Positions 1-8,825 of a DNA stretch of 64,000 bases are shown here, in pieces. The translations under genes were made by a program, and so were the position numbers. The number at the start of each line of letters is the position of its first letter. Within the stretch, counting starts at the first letter, position 1. This DNA comes from Candidatus Sulfidibacterium hydrothermale (lineage in GTDB: Bacteria > Bacteroidota > Bacteroidia > Bacteroidales > F082), in the NCBI RefSeq assembly GCF_020149915.1, contig NZ_CP083760.1, positions 992,001 to 1,056,000 of the forward strand. The letters are read 5' to 3'. The notes below the pieces were generated by a model. That model was not told the DNA's origin, searched no databases, and was given only the letters and a program-made list of their open reading frames with translations.

Positions 1-2
1 GG

Positions 3-764
3 TATCCTGTAAATACCAAAGCCGACGAAATTAATCTCTTTGTAAGTCTTGATGGCCGCCGGGCATGGTTGTCATCGGACCGGGATACAACGCATACCGG
101 ATATGATATTTATACTTTTCCGGTTTATAAAAAGATGGCGCCTCGTAAAGTGCTTTTTGTGAAAGGGGTGGTCAAAGATTCCCTTTCCGGGAAAAAACTG
201 TCGGCAGCAGTGGTACTTACCGATTTGTCTTCCGGAAAAACGGTGGATTCTTTGATGTCTGATCCGGTTAACGGTACGTTTTTGGTTGTGTTACAGGATA
301 GTGCCGATTATGCTTTTCATATCCTGAAGAAAGGATATCTGATTTATTCGGAAAACATAAACCTTAAACAATTTCCTGCCGAAACATCGGTAAACCGGAC
401 TTTTTTCCTCCAACCGGTGAAGAAAGGAGCTGTTATGCGGCTTGAAAATATTCGTTTTGCTTTTGATCAGGCGGTATTGTCTGCCTCTGCCTATCCCGAG
501 TTGAACCGGTTGGTCCGGTTTTTAAAAGAGAATCCCCGGCTTGACGTGTTGATCGTCGGTTATACCGATAATGCCGGATCTCCGGCTTATAATCTGAAAC
601 TGTCGCAGGCCCGGGCCAAAGTGGTTTATGATTATCTCGTTTCGAAAGGAATTGACAGGGCGCGTTTAAAATACAAGGGATTGGGTAATCAGCATCCGGT
701 GGCCTCCAATGCCACAGCCCGCGGGCGTGCTGTCAACCGGAGAACAGAAATCATTATCCGGTAG
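3..764 (+). CDS. OmpA-family protein with PD40 propeller, 5' end cut off by the window
   Basis: The reading frame is open to the left edge, so the gene begins outside the window; a TTG at 69 is not a convincing start because homologous sequence continues upstream of it. The first ~30 visible residues (DGRRAWLSSDRD region, ending GYDIYTF) look like the last PD40/WD40-like blade. A carboxypeptidase-regulatory-like beta-sandwich (VKGVVKDSLSGKKL) follows, and then a C-terminal OmpA domain with the peptidoglycan-binding signatures VGYTDNAG and NRRTEI close to the stop. This PD40-CarboxypepD-OmpA order is common in Bacteroidota outer-membrane proteins that tether the outer membrane to peptidoglycan. 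The gene converges on the transporter gene at 768-1988, with 3 bases between the stops and no visible terminator. Confidence 0.9.
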   Translation, partial: YPVNTKADEINLFVSLDGRRAWLSSDRDTTHTGYDIYTFPVYKKMAPRKVLFVKGVVKDSLSGKKLSAAVVLTDLSSGKTVDSLMSDPVNGTFLVVLQDSADYAFHILKKGYLIYSENINLKQFPAETSVNRTFFLQPVKKGAVMRLENIRFAFDQAVLSASAYPELNRLVRFLKENPRLDVLIVGYTDNAGSPAYNLKLSQARAKVVYDYLVSKGIDRARLKYKGLGNQHPVASNATARGRAVNRRTEIIIR

Positions 765-767
765 CCG

Positions 768-1988
768 TTAATTTTTACAGTTAAGCTTGTAAATAAAGAA
801 AAGAGAAGAAAGCACCAGGATCATAAAAAGTCCGAAAAAAGGAAGAAATCCCAGGTGTTTGATAATCCATCCGCCGGCCAGTGGAAAAATAGCCGGTAAG
901 ATACTGCCTGCACCGGCAATGCCGGTATATAGTGTACGGTTTTCCGTACCGGAAATTTCCAGTAAAACGCCATTCATTGAAATGCTGTACGAAGTATACA
1001 CGATTCCTCCAATGAAGAAAATGACGGCCAGTGCCGGAATGTGAAAAGGCAAAAGCATCAGAAGCGGTAAAAGAAAAGCCAGTACAGCACCTCCGTACAA
1101 AAGCGAACGGTATTTGTATTTCCCGGCCAGGAAAAACAAGGTGAGCGCCGTAATAACGCTGCCGGTGATCTTTACCAGTAAAAACCATCCGGTAGAACCT
1201 CCCTGGGTGTGATAAACTTCTTTCCCGTAAAGGATAATGAATGGCAACAGGGTAATGCTAACGCCCATGGTGTTGATAAAACCGAGAAAATATTTTAACC
1301 GCGGGTTGTCTTTTAACTCGGTACGGACAAGCCGGATAAAATGTTTGGGCCCTTTTACTGTCAGTTTGGACGGAATAATCTCTTTCAGGTTCCAGAATCC
1401 CAGCGAAGCGGTAAGCAGCGCTCCGAAGGCGATAAAATACATGATGGCATAATTTCGCGGATAGTCGTAGGCCGAAAGAACCTGCTTGGCAGCCAGTGCT
1501 GCTAAAAATAAAACCACACCGTTGATGGCTTGTCGTAAAGAGAAAAAAGGTTTCCGTGACTCCGGCAAAACCGATTTGCCAAAAATATCCATGTAGCTGA
1601 CATTGGCAAATGCCCCGCTGAAAGAAAAAATGGTGATCAGTACAAAAATGAGCCAAATGATCATTTGCGGTTGCAGTAAGGAAGAAAAATAGAGCATCAG
1701 CCCCATGCCAAGCAGGGCCATAACCCGCAAATTAATCCCTAATAGCAGAAATCCTTTTTTGTAATGGAAATTACTGACAAACGGCGCAAAAAACAACTGG
1801 GTCAGGCTGGCACCACCTACCATGATGGCCGTCATAATACCAATTTGCACGGCTGTTCCGCCGGCATCCACCAGCATGGAAGGAATGACGGTGTCGGTAT
1901 CCATAAAGGGTCTCGACAAAGCAAGAAAAGCCGAATGCCAAACCAGCGAATAAAAGTTCCGTTTGGATATTTTGGGCGTTAAAGTCAT
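768..1988 (-). CDS. MFS-type transporter
   Basis: A 406-residue, almost entirely hydrophobic protein with about twelve predicted membrane segments, consistent with the major facilitator superfamily; it could export or import a small molecule across the inner membrane. I placed the start at the ATG at 1988 (MTLTPKISKRNFYSL). The longer frame starting at 2069 adds a polar, non-conserved-looking leader and overlaps the upstream regulatory space of sfsA. Early residues such as RPFMDTDTVIPSMLV and the cytoplasmic loop FHYKKG fit the first half of an MFS bundle. No substrate can be inferred. It is divergent from sfsA, with about 100 bases between the two starts. Confidence 0.8.
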   Translation of the reverse strand: MTLTPKISKRNFYSLVWHSAFLALSRPFMDTDTVIPSMLVDAGGTAVQIGIMTAIMVGGASLTQLFFAPFVSNFHYKKGFLLLGINLRVMALLGMGLMLYFSSLLQPQMIIWLIFVLITIFSFSGAFANVSYMDIFGKSVLPESRKPFFSLRQAINGVVLFLAALAAKQVLSAYDYPRNYAIMYFIAFGALLTASLGFWNLKEIIPSKLTVKGPKHFIRLVRTELKDNPRLKYFLGFINTMGVSITLLPFIILYGKEVYHTQGGSTGWFLLVKITGSVITALTLFFLAGKYKYRSLLYGGAVLAFLLPLLMLLPFHIPALAVIFFIGGIVYTSYSISMNGVLLEISGTENRTLYTGIAGAGSILPAIFPLAGGWIIKHLGFLPFFGLFMILVLSSLFFIYKLNCKN

Positions 1989-2092
1989 TGATGCTAAATT
2001 GGGGTGCAAAGATATTGAAGTTTCAGAATTGCACGGTTTGCCCCTGGCGTTTTTCCGTACTTTTGTCAAAAACAGAAAAATACAGTTTAAAA

Positions 2093-2788
2093 ATGCAGTT
2101 TAAAGAAAAGCTGGTTCACGGGAAATTGATCAAACGGTATAAACGTTTTTTGGCCGATGTGGAACTGGAAGACGGAACCGTGGTAACGGCGCATTGTACC
2201 AATTCGGGTTCCATGAAAACCTGTTTGGAAACGGGGGCTCCTGTGTGTCTTACGCCGGTAAACGATCCGAAACGTAAAACCAAATTTACCTGGGAGATGA
2301 TATTTATCAATGGCGGCTGGATAGGCATTAATACCTCCATTCCTAACTTGTTGGCTTACGAAGCCATCCGCGACGGGAAAATCAAAAAACTGCGGGGGTA
2401 TACTTCGGTGAAGAGGGAAGTAACTTTTGGCGACAGCCGTTTTGATATTTTTGCCGAGAACGACCGGGAAAAATGTTTTGTGGAAGTAAAAAATGTAACC
2501 ATGAAATCCGGTGATTTTGCTCTTTTTCCGGATGCCGTAACTACCCGTGGGAAAAAACATCTTGAAACCCTTATGGAAGTAAAAAAAGCCGGAATGCGTG
2601 CCGTGATGCTGTATGTGATTCAGCGAACGGGTGTTCACCGGTTTGGCCCGGCACGGGAAATTGATCCGGCTTATGCCGATGCTTTGGAAAAAGCCGTGAC
2701 TGCCGGGGTGGAAGTGATACCGGTACAGGCTGAGGTTTCTCCGGAAAAGATTGAGATTGTGCGCGAATTACCTTTTGTTCTCCGGTAA
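2093..2788 (+). CDS. sfsA: SfsA family protein (sugar fermentation stimulation)
   Basis: A 231-residue protein whose length and motifs match SfsA. The N-terminal part is an OB-like domain (LVHGKLIKRYKRFLADVEL, CTNSGSM). The C-terminal part carries the family signature GDSRFDIFAEN followed by CFVEVKNVT, which has the layout of a PD-(D/E)xK nuclease-like active site (D ... ExK). The start at 2093 (MQFKEKL) is preferred over an in-frame upstream ATG at 1988, because family members begin close to this point. SfsA was named for a maltose-metabolism phenotype in E. coli and its biochemical role is unclear; nucleic-acid binding is the usual suggestion. It is divergent from the MFS gene and upstream of the sigma factor gene. 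Confidence 0.92.
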   Translation: MQFKEKLVHGKLIKRYKRFLADVELEDGTVVTAHCTNSGSMKTCLETGAPVCLTPVNDPKRKTKFTWEMIFINGGWIGINTSIPNLLAYEAIRDGKIKKLRGYTSVKREVTFGDSRFDIFAENDREKCFVEVKNVTMKSGDFALFPDAVTTRGKKHLETLMEVKKAGMRAVMLYVIQRTGVHRFGPAREIDPAYADALEKAVTAGVEVIPVQAEVSPEKIEIVRELPFVLR

Positions 2789-2860
2789 AAAAAAGACCGG
2801 ATTGTAACAAATGGTATCTGTTTTTCGTTTCATCAATAATGACAGCAATTTTACCCTTGA

Positions 2861-3343
2861 ATGAACATACGTGAATACAACCGTTGTGTGGATGAAGTAG
2901 CCGACGGGCTTTACCGGTTCCTGTTGAAGAATACGAAAGAACATGAACTGGCTCAGGATTTGGTGCAGGAAGCTTTTATGCGGTTGTGGGAACATCATGA
3001 AGAGGTAAAAAGGGAAAAAGGAAAATCGTGGTTGTTTACAACAGCTTACCGGGCGATGGTGGATCATTTCAGAAAATACAACCGGATGGAAACATTGGAA
3101 CCGGAAAAAAGTGCCGGAACGGTTTCTTCGGGTTATTCCGATTTAAAGGAAATTCTGAATAAAGCCGTGGAGCTGTTGCCGGAAATACAACGGTCGGTGA
3201 TTCTGCTGCGTGATTATGAAGGTTATTCATACCGTGAAATAGGCGAAATTACTGGCCTGAATGAGAGTCAGGTAAAGGTGTATATCTTCAGGGCAAGAAT
3301 GTTTTTGAAGAAGTTCATCGGTAAACCGGAAGTAGTAATATGA
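2861..3343 (+). CDS. ECF-type RNA polymerase sigma factor
   Basis: A 160-residue sigma-70 family protein of the extracytoplasmic-function size class. Region 2 is visible at about residues 10-75 (LAQDLVQEAFMRLW, the core-binding/-10 helix, then WLFTTAYRAMVDHFRK). Region 4 covers about residues 100-155 (LPEIQRSVILLRDYEGYSYREIGEITGL, followed by the recognition helix ESQVKVYIFRAR), with no region 1 or 3. The stop overlaps the start of the next gene by four bases (ATGA at 3340-3343), so the two are probably translationally coupled. That arrangement is typical of an ECF sigma factor and its regulator. The target regulon cannot be read from the window. Confidence 0.93.
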   Translation: MNIREYNRCVDEVADGLYRFLLKNTKEHELAQDLVQEAFMRLWEHHEEVKREKGKSWLFTTAYRAMVDHFRKYNRMETLEPEKSAGTVSSGYSDLKEILNKAVELLPEIQRSVILLRDYEGYSYREIGEITGLNESQVKVYIFRARMFLKKFIGKPEVVI

Positions 3344-4452
3344 CAATTGACAAGGAAAATTACGGACAATACATCATTGATTATTATGATGGGAACCTTT
3401 CTCCGGAAGAGAAAGCGGAACTGTTATTGTTCCTTGAACAGCATCCTGATTTGCAGGAAGAATTCAATGCATTTGCTTCCGCACCTTTGCTAAAAAAAGA
3501 AACCATTCGTTTCCCGCTTAAGGCAAGCCTGAAACAGCCCGAAGTGGTTGCCACAGAACGTATTCACGAACAAAACTATCCGGCGTATTTTGTATGGGCA
3601 CACGATGGAGAACTTTCGTCGGAAGAACAGCAGGATTTAACCGCTTTTTTAACGGCTAATCCGCAGCTGAAAGAGGAATATCTTGTTACCGGAAAAGCAA
3701 AAGTGATTCCCGACAAAAAGGTTTTGTATCCGGATAAAGAACAGTTAAAAAAACGGACGGTTTTGTTTTGGTGGCCTTATGCTGCATCGGCAGTGGCTGC
3801 TTTGTTACTGCTTTTTTGGGGGCTGTCGTTGTTGATTCCGCATAAGCCGGTTCGGCAAATTCATTTGGCTTCTGTTTCTGAAACCGTTAAAAAGTTGCCA
3901 TCTAAATCAGCACCGGTTGTTTTTGCAGAGAAAAAAGTAGACATCAAAAAGAAAAAAATAACGTCGCCAAAAGAGGAGAAACAAAAAAAACATCCGGTTT
4001 CCAGACATTCTCTGTTGCCGATCCGGCGTTACAAACCGGTGAACATGCTGGCTTCTGCTGATATAACTCCGTTTTTTGAGCAGGAACGGGATTATGCACC
4101 ACTGCGTTTTCCTACAACGACCTTACACACGGAGACTTTAATCTTGTCGGAGCCTGTGGTTGTTGAGAATGTCCGGAAGGATAATTTACTTCGCAAGACC
4201 CTTGGTAAACCTTTCTCAGAGCTGGCTACCGTTTTTGCACTGCAAAAAAAGAAAAGAAAGGCAGAAGAAGTCCACGACAAAGGTTTTGTGAAAATACTTG
4301 AAAAAGGAGTGGATGCCGTAAATGCATTGACCGATCATGATATGGTAATGGTGAAGACTTACGATGCCAAAGGGAATCTGATTGATTATCATCTGCTTTC
4401 TGATAATTTTAGCATCAACCGGTCGGTAAAAACAGCTTCGTTAAACCGGTAA
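3340..4452 (+). CDS. Putative membrane-anchored anti-sigma factor
   Basis: A 370-residue protein coupled to the ECF sigma gene by a 4-base ATGA overlap. A single membrane segment lies at about residues 146-165 (AASAVAALLLLFWGLSLLI), which puts an N-terminal cytoplasmic part in reach of the sigma factor and a basic, low-complexity C-terminal part in the periplasm. The cytoplasmic part holds two copies of a short module: a tyrosine/aspartate start, then DGxLSxEE and a helix ending in hPxLxEE(F/Y), at about residues 8-45 and 80-117. There is no HxxxCxxC zinc site, so it is not a ZAS-type anti-sigma. The anti-sigma role is inferred from position and topology. Confidence 0.75.
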   Translation: MTIDKENYGQYIIDYYDGNLSPEEKAELLLFLEQHPDLQEEFNAFASAPLLKKETIRFPLKASLKQPEVVATERIHEQNYPAYFVWAHDGELSSEEQQDLTAFLTANPQLKEEYLVTGKAKVIPDKKVLYPDKEQLKKRTVLFWWPYAASAVAALLLLFWGLSLLIPHKPVRQIHLASVSETVKKLPSKSAPVVFAEKKVDIKKKKITSPKEEKQKKHPVSRHSLLPIRRYKPVNMLASADITPFFEQERDYAPLRFPTTTLHTETLILSEPVVVENVRKDNLLRKTLGKPFSELATVFALQKKKRKAEEVHDKGFVKILEKGVDAVNALTDHDMVMVKTYDAKGNLIDYHLLSDNFSINRSVKTASLNR

Positions 4453-4470
4453 GCCGGAAGGAATTCCAAT

Positions 4471-7400
4471 TTATCCCCATACATTTTTCTTTTCAAACTT
4501 CTGTGCAAACAGGCTATAAAACATGGGAATTACATTCAGCGAAAAAATGATTCCTGTGATCATTCCTCCGATAACGGTGACGGCAAAAGGCTGATGAATG
4601 GCCGATCCCAGGCCGGCAGCTGCCGGCAGCAGGGCAATGATGGTGGTTAATCCGGTCATTAAAATGGGGCGGGTTCGTAAATGAACGGCTGCTTTCAGGG
4701 CCTCCGGCAGGCTGTAATTTTCTTCCTTTCGTAAACGGTTTATTTTATCGATTAAAAGAATGGCATTGTTCACCGAAACACCGGTTAAAGTCAGCAGCCC
4801 AAGGGCAACAGAAATGTTTAGTTGTTGCCGGGTGATGAGCAGAATGATGAAAACGCCGATAAAGTCCAGCGGAATTTTTAAGAGGATAACAAAAGGCTGC
4901 CAGAAAGAGTTGAATTGTAAATATAGAATGATGTAAATCAGGATAATTGCGATTAGAATCACAAAAATAAACGACCGGAATGTCTCCATGAGGGTTTGAT
5001 ACTGACCCCGTATTTGCAGATGATAGCCGGTAGGCAAAGCATGAATTTCCAACGCAGTTTTTAACTTTTTTACCGTATTAAAAAGATTTCCCTCAGGATC
5101 AGCCACGATGGTGATTTCCCGTTCGCCGTTTAAGTGGTTGATGAAAGGCAAAACGTTAATCATTTTTACAGAAGCTACGTGGTTCAGCGGAATATATTTC
5201 CCGGTCTGCGTACGAATGGCCAGGTGTTCCAGTTTTTCAGGGTTGTTCCGGTCAGTTGGTGGTAAACGCAAAAAAACAGAAACCGGAATTTGTTCTTTAA
5301 TAAAACGGGTAACGGTTTCTCCGCGGAAAGCCAGTGCCAGTTCCCGGAATAAATCAATGCCGGAAATGCCGTACCGGGCCATTGCAGCACGATGGGGCAA
5401 AACTTCTATCTGTGGAACAAGGTATTTTGAACGGTTGATGATTTCGCTGAAATCCCCTGTTTCTTTGAGCGTTTTTTCAACAGAAGCCGCAAGGCGGGTA
5501 AGCGTGTCCAAATCCGGACCGGTTACGGTGACGCCGAAAAAAGCAGGCAGTCCGCTGAAACTTTCGTCGATGTTTTCCTGTGTTGGCTGATGATAAAGGA
5601 TTACTATCCCATCGAAAGCTGTCAGTTGTTTCTTGAGTCTGCTGATCAGCTGGGATGCGGTTTCTGTGCGATGTTTTTTATCAACCAGTTTGATAAACAT
5701 TTCTCCGCGGTTGACGCCTTCTACATAGAAAGTGTTCGATGGGGAACCCGTACGCAGATAAATATTATCTACGTTGGGATTTTTTTGAATGATCTGCATC
5801 AGTTCTCCGGCTACTTTTTCAGATTCTTTTAAAGAAACCCCAGGCCGCATCACGTATTCGAACAACAGGGCGCCTTCGTCCACAGGCGGGAGTATGTCGG
5901 CTTTGTTGGTAACGGGCAGCAGGCTGGCTCCTGCAACGAATAAAATAAACAGCAAGAGAATAATTGTTTTTTTGTGGGATAGAGAAAAGGTCAGCAGTTT
6001 GTCGTTGTAAAAGTGAAATCTTTGTAAAAAGACCGGTTCTTTCAGCTTTTTGTTTTTCAGTCCGTTGGCTCCTGCACGATAAACCAGAGCTGGAATAACC
6101 GTGACAGAAATCAAAAAAGAACCGGTTAGTGTTAGGGCGATGGTTGTCCCGAAAGGAGTGATTAGATCTTTCAGATATCCTGAAATAAACAGTAATGGGA
6201 GAAAAACAATGATCGTAGTCAGTGTGCCGTTCAGGTCGGCAGCAAAAATTTCACGAATTCCATTTCGAATGGCTTCAACAAGAGATTCTCCTTTTTCCAG
6301 GAATTTTTCGATGATCTCCAGCACGATAACCGAATCATCCACCACCATTCCCAGCGAGAGGGTCAGCGCAGCCAGGGTGATCATGTTCAGCGTGTAGCCC
6401 ATGGCATACATGATGGTTACGGCAAACATTAAAGCCAGTGGGATGGTTACGGAAACAATCAGGGTAGGAGTGAGGCGTTGAAGAAATAAAAATAAAATCA
6501 GCATAGCCAGGATGGCACCGATGTAAATTTCTTCGCGAACACCCGACATGGATGAACGGAGTATCTCCGACTGATCATAAAATTTATGAATCTGTGTGCC
6601 CGGTGGCAATAGTTTTTTTAATGTTTTCATCGATTTCTGAACCGATGAAGCCACCCGAATGGTGCCTGAACCGGCTGTTTTTTGTACCAGCAGGGCAATG
6701 GCCGGATATTTTCCGGCGCGGACGATGTAATGTTTGGGTAATCCGCCCTTTTTTATGTTGGCGATATCCTTTAGTAACACCGGTAAGCCGTTGGGCCGGG
6801 AAGCTACTTTCAGCTGTTGTAAATCGGAAAGCGATTGATACTGGCCATTTCCCTGAATCGGTACATCATAATAATTCAGAGCAAGGTATCGTCCTGAAAC
6901 GATGATGTTATTGTCTTTCAGTACCTTTTCAATATCGGCGAAGCTTAAATGTAACAAACGCAGTTTTTGTGCATCGGGTTCTACGATAAAAGCGGGGCGT
7001 TCCCCTCCAATGACTTCTATGCGGGAAATATTCCCAAGACTCAGCAATGCGGGTTTTATACGGTATTGAACAAGATTACGAAGTTTCCAGGATGGGATTT
7101 TTGGGTTGGTAAAAGTGAATCCGATGATTTCCTGCATGCGGCTGCCAAGGTTGTCAATTACCGGCACTACTCCTGCCGGCAACTGACCCGATAACCGAGA
7201 AAGAGCGGCTGCAGTAAGCTGGCGGGCTTCGGTAATCGTATAATTGCTGCTGAATTCTACGGTAACTTCGGAATGTCCCATGGTGGTAACCGATGAAGTA
7301 CGTTTTATCCCGCGGATACTTTGCAATGCCTCTTCCACAGGACGGGTGACTAAAATTTCCATGTTGTTTGGCGAAACCCCGGAATATTCTGTCACAACGT

Positions 7401-7539
7401 TGATTAAAGGATAGTTTAATCCCGGAAAATAGTCCACGGGCATTTTGTACAAACTCCAGGCTCCGAAAAGGATCAGAATAACCATCCCGGCCAAAGTGTA
7501 AAACGGATGTTTAATGAAATTTTCAATAAACCTTTTCAT
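4471..7539 (-). CDS. RND efflux pump, inner-membrane permease (AcrB/CzcA type)
   Basis: A 1022-residue protein with the internal duplication of RND pumps: one N-terminal membrane helix, a large periplasmic loop, six helices, then the same again. The fourth-helix motif GMVVDDSVIVLE supplies the paired aspartates that carry protons in the HAE/HME branches. The second half ends with the matching segment GVSVNNAILLIDKINRLR. Together with the adaptor encoded just upstream (7570-8625, 30 bases away on the same strand), it would form the inner part of a tripartite pump. No TolC-type outer-membrane channel is encoded here, so that partner must come from elsewhere. Substrate class (metal or organic) is not certain from sequence alone. 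Confidence 0.92.
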   Translation of the reverse strand: MKRFIENFIKHPFYTLAGMVILILFGAWSLYKMPVDYFPGLNYPLINVVTEYSGVSPNNMEILVTRPVEEALQSIRGIKRTSSVTTMGHSEVTVEFSSNYTITEARQLTAAALSRLSGQLPAGVVPVIDNLGSRMQEIIGFTFTNPKIPSWKLRNLVQYRIKPALLSLGNISRIEVIGGERPAFIVEPDAQKLRLLHLSFADIEKVLKDNNIIVSGRYLALNYYDVPIQGNGQYQSLSDLQQLKVASRPNGLPVLLKDIANIKKGGLPKHYIVRAGKYPAIALLVQKTAGSGTIRVASSVQKSMKTLKKLLPPGTQIHKFYDQSEILRSSMSGVREEIYIGAILAMLILFLFLQRLTPTLIVSVTIPLALMFAVTIMYAMGYTLNMITLAALTLSLGMVVDDSVIVLEIIEKFLEKGESLVEAIRNGIREIFAADLNGTLTTIIVFLPLLFISGYLKDLITPFGTTIALTLTGSFLISVTVIPALVYRAGANGLKNKKLKEPVFLQRFHFYNDKLLTFSLSHKKTIILLLFILFVAGASLLPVTNKADILPPVDEGALLFEYVMRPGVSLKESEKVAGELMQIIQKNPNVDNIYLRTGSPSNTFYVEGVNRGEMFIKLVDKKHRTETASQLISRLKKQLTAFDGIVILYHQPTQENIDESFSGLPAFFGVTVTGPDLDTLTRLAASVEKTLKETGDFSEIINRSKYLVPQIEVLPHRAAMARYGISGIDLFRELALAFRGETVTRFIKEQIPVSVFLRLPPTDRNNPEKLEHLAIRTQTGKYIPLNHVASVKMINVLPFINHLNGEREITIVADPEGNLFNTVKKLKTALEIHALPTGYHLQIRGQYQTLMETFRSFIFVILIAIILIYIILYLQFNSFWQPFVILLKIPLDFIGVFIILLITRQQLNISVALGLLTLTGVSVNNAILLIDKINRLRKEENYSLPEALKAAVHLRTRPILMTGLTTIIALLPAAAGLGSAIHQPFAVTVIGGMITGIIFSLNVIPMFYSLFAQKFEKKNVWG

Positions 7540-7569
7540 CGGCTTGAACTTTTTTAATTGGGCCTTTGG

Positions 7570-8625
7570 TTAGTCGTCCACTTTCATCGTCCGGGAAAGG
7601 TTTCCGTAAAACACTTCAAAAGCCCCTTCCGTTAACACGACCATGCCGTTTTTTAGCCCTTTTTTGATTTCTGTTTGTCCGTTTTGGGTTGGTCCGGGGA
7701 TGACCGAGATTTTTTGGTAGTGATGATCAACCAGTCCCATCACATAAAAATGATTATTCTGCCGGATAACAGCTGTTTGTGGAACGGATACGGCCTTGTG
7801 CCGGTTAACAAGAAAAGAAAACGAAACGTAATTTCCGCATTTCAGCAGGTGGAGCGAATCTTGCAGCGTGATCCAGAGTGTGTGTCCGCCAGTGGATGGA
7901 TTTACCGCTTTTTCTTTGTAAATGATTTTTCCTTCAAAAGTGTTTTGACCAATCTGTAGTTTTATTTTGTTGTGGGGTAAACGGTTGATATTTCCATAGA
8001 ACGGTGCAACAAGTTTTACATGGTCGTCGTCCTGAAAAGTTCCGAGAAGCTGGCCGACAGCGGCGTCTTCTCCCTGGGGTACCTGCAAATTGTCGAGATA
8101 ACCACTGAACGGAGCTTTATAGCGGGTCATGGTAAGAAAATAATTCAGTTCGTATTGCGCGTTGTTCAGGTTGTTTTGCGCTTTTTGTAAGTCGCTGGTA
8201 ACTTTTTCAAATTCAATTCTTGACAGAAAAGATTTCTCCGCCAGCTTTTTTTTGGCTTCATAAAACTGTTTGTAATACAGGTATTGTGTCTGGGCAGTGG
8301 TGAGCGCTTTTTCCAGCTTTTCTCGTTTTAAGTCGATTTCCGGACCATTGATCGTATAAATAACCATTCCTTTTTTAATGTGACCTTGCATGTTTTTGAA
8401 GTGTACAATACCCCCAAATTTGGCTTCCAGGTCCAGCGTTTTAACGGCTTGGATGGTTCCAAAACCATTGATTCTTTCGTAAAAAGTTTTTACAGTAGCT
8501 GTGGCGGTTTCGGTTTTAACATGAACTTTTTCGTGGACTTTTGATTCCTTGTGTCCACAGCTTACAAGAAAAAGCAAAAGAATAAAACCTATTGGTAATA
8601 TCTTGATGAAAAAACGTTTTGTCAT
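7570..8625 (-). CDS. RND efflux periplasmic adaptor (HlyD/MFP family) lipoprotein
   Basis: A 351-residue membrane fusion protein. The start at 8625 (MTKRFFIKILPIGF) is preferred over an upstream ATG at 8670, because it gives a clean lipoprotein signal ending in the lipobox LVSC at about residue 24. The mature part shows a barrel/lipoyl half (LDLEAKFGGIVHF), a coiled-coil hairpin (residues ~95-150, rich in LEKAL/QKAQNNL), the second lipoyl half (YKAPFSGYLDNLQVPQGE), and a C-terminal membrane-proximal domain ending in GLKNGMVVLTEG. It is the first gene of a two-gene operon with the RND permease. A two-component system lies further upstream on the same strand, but an AT-rich gene on the other strand now sits between them. 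Confidence 0.9.
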   Translation of the reverse strand: MTKRFFIKILPIGFILLLFLVSCGHKESKVHEKVHVKTETATATVKTFYERINGFGTIQAVKTLDLEAKFGGIVHFKNMQGHIKKGMVIYTINGPEIDLKREKLEKALTTAQTQYLYYKQFYEAKKKLAEKSFLSRIEFEKVTSDLQKAQNNLNNAQYELNYFLTMTRYKAPFSGYLDNLQVPQGEDAAVGQLLGTFQDDDHVKLVAPFYGNINRLPHNKIKLQIGQNTFEGKIIYKEKAVNPSTGGHTLWITLQDSLHLLKCGNYVSFSFLVNRHKAVSVPQTAVIRQNNHFYVMGLVDHHYQKISVIPGPTQNGQTEIKKGLKNGMVVLTEGAFEVFYGNLSRTMKVDD

Positions 8626-8782
8626 GAGTTTTTGAATTATTCTAAAACAATTTGGTTCAACAAAAAACAAGAATAGAAAAAGAATCTAAAGGAAATTTAA
8701 AGAGCAGGCTTCCTTAAATGCAGATAAATTCCAAAAAGTTTGTTAATTTTTTGGAGTAATACTCCTAATAATTCAATTATTT

Positions 8783-8814
8783 TTTGGAATCTACGTATAA
8801 ATAATCTACTTTTG
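8783..8814 (+). promoter_or_regulatory. Bacteroidota-type promoter for the AAA/DUF4143 gene
   Basis: TTTG at 8783-8786 and TACTTTTG at 8807-8814 match the Bacteroidota -33 (TTTG) and -7 (TAnnTTTG) elements, with a 20-base spacer. The start codon is only 12 bases past the -7 element, so the leader would be very short. Confidence 0.75.
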
Positions 8815-8825
8815 TATTAAAAAAG

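Noticed and set aside
4471-8625. Complete tripartite pump locus
   Set aside because: Adaptor and permease are present but there is no TolC-type outer-membrane factor gene in the window.
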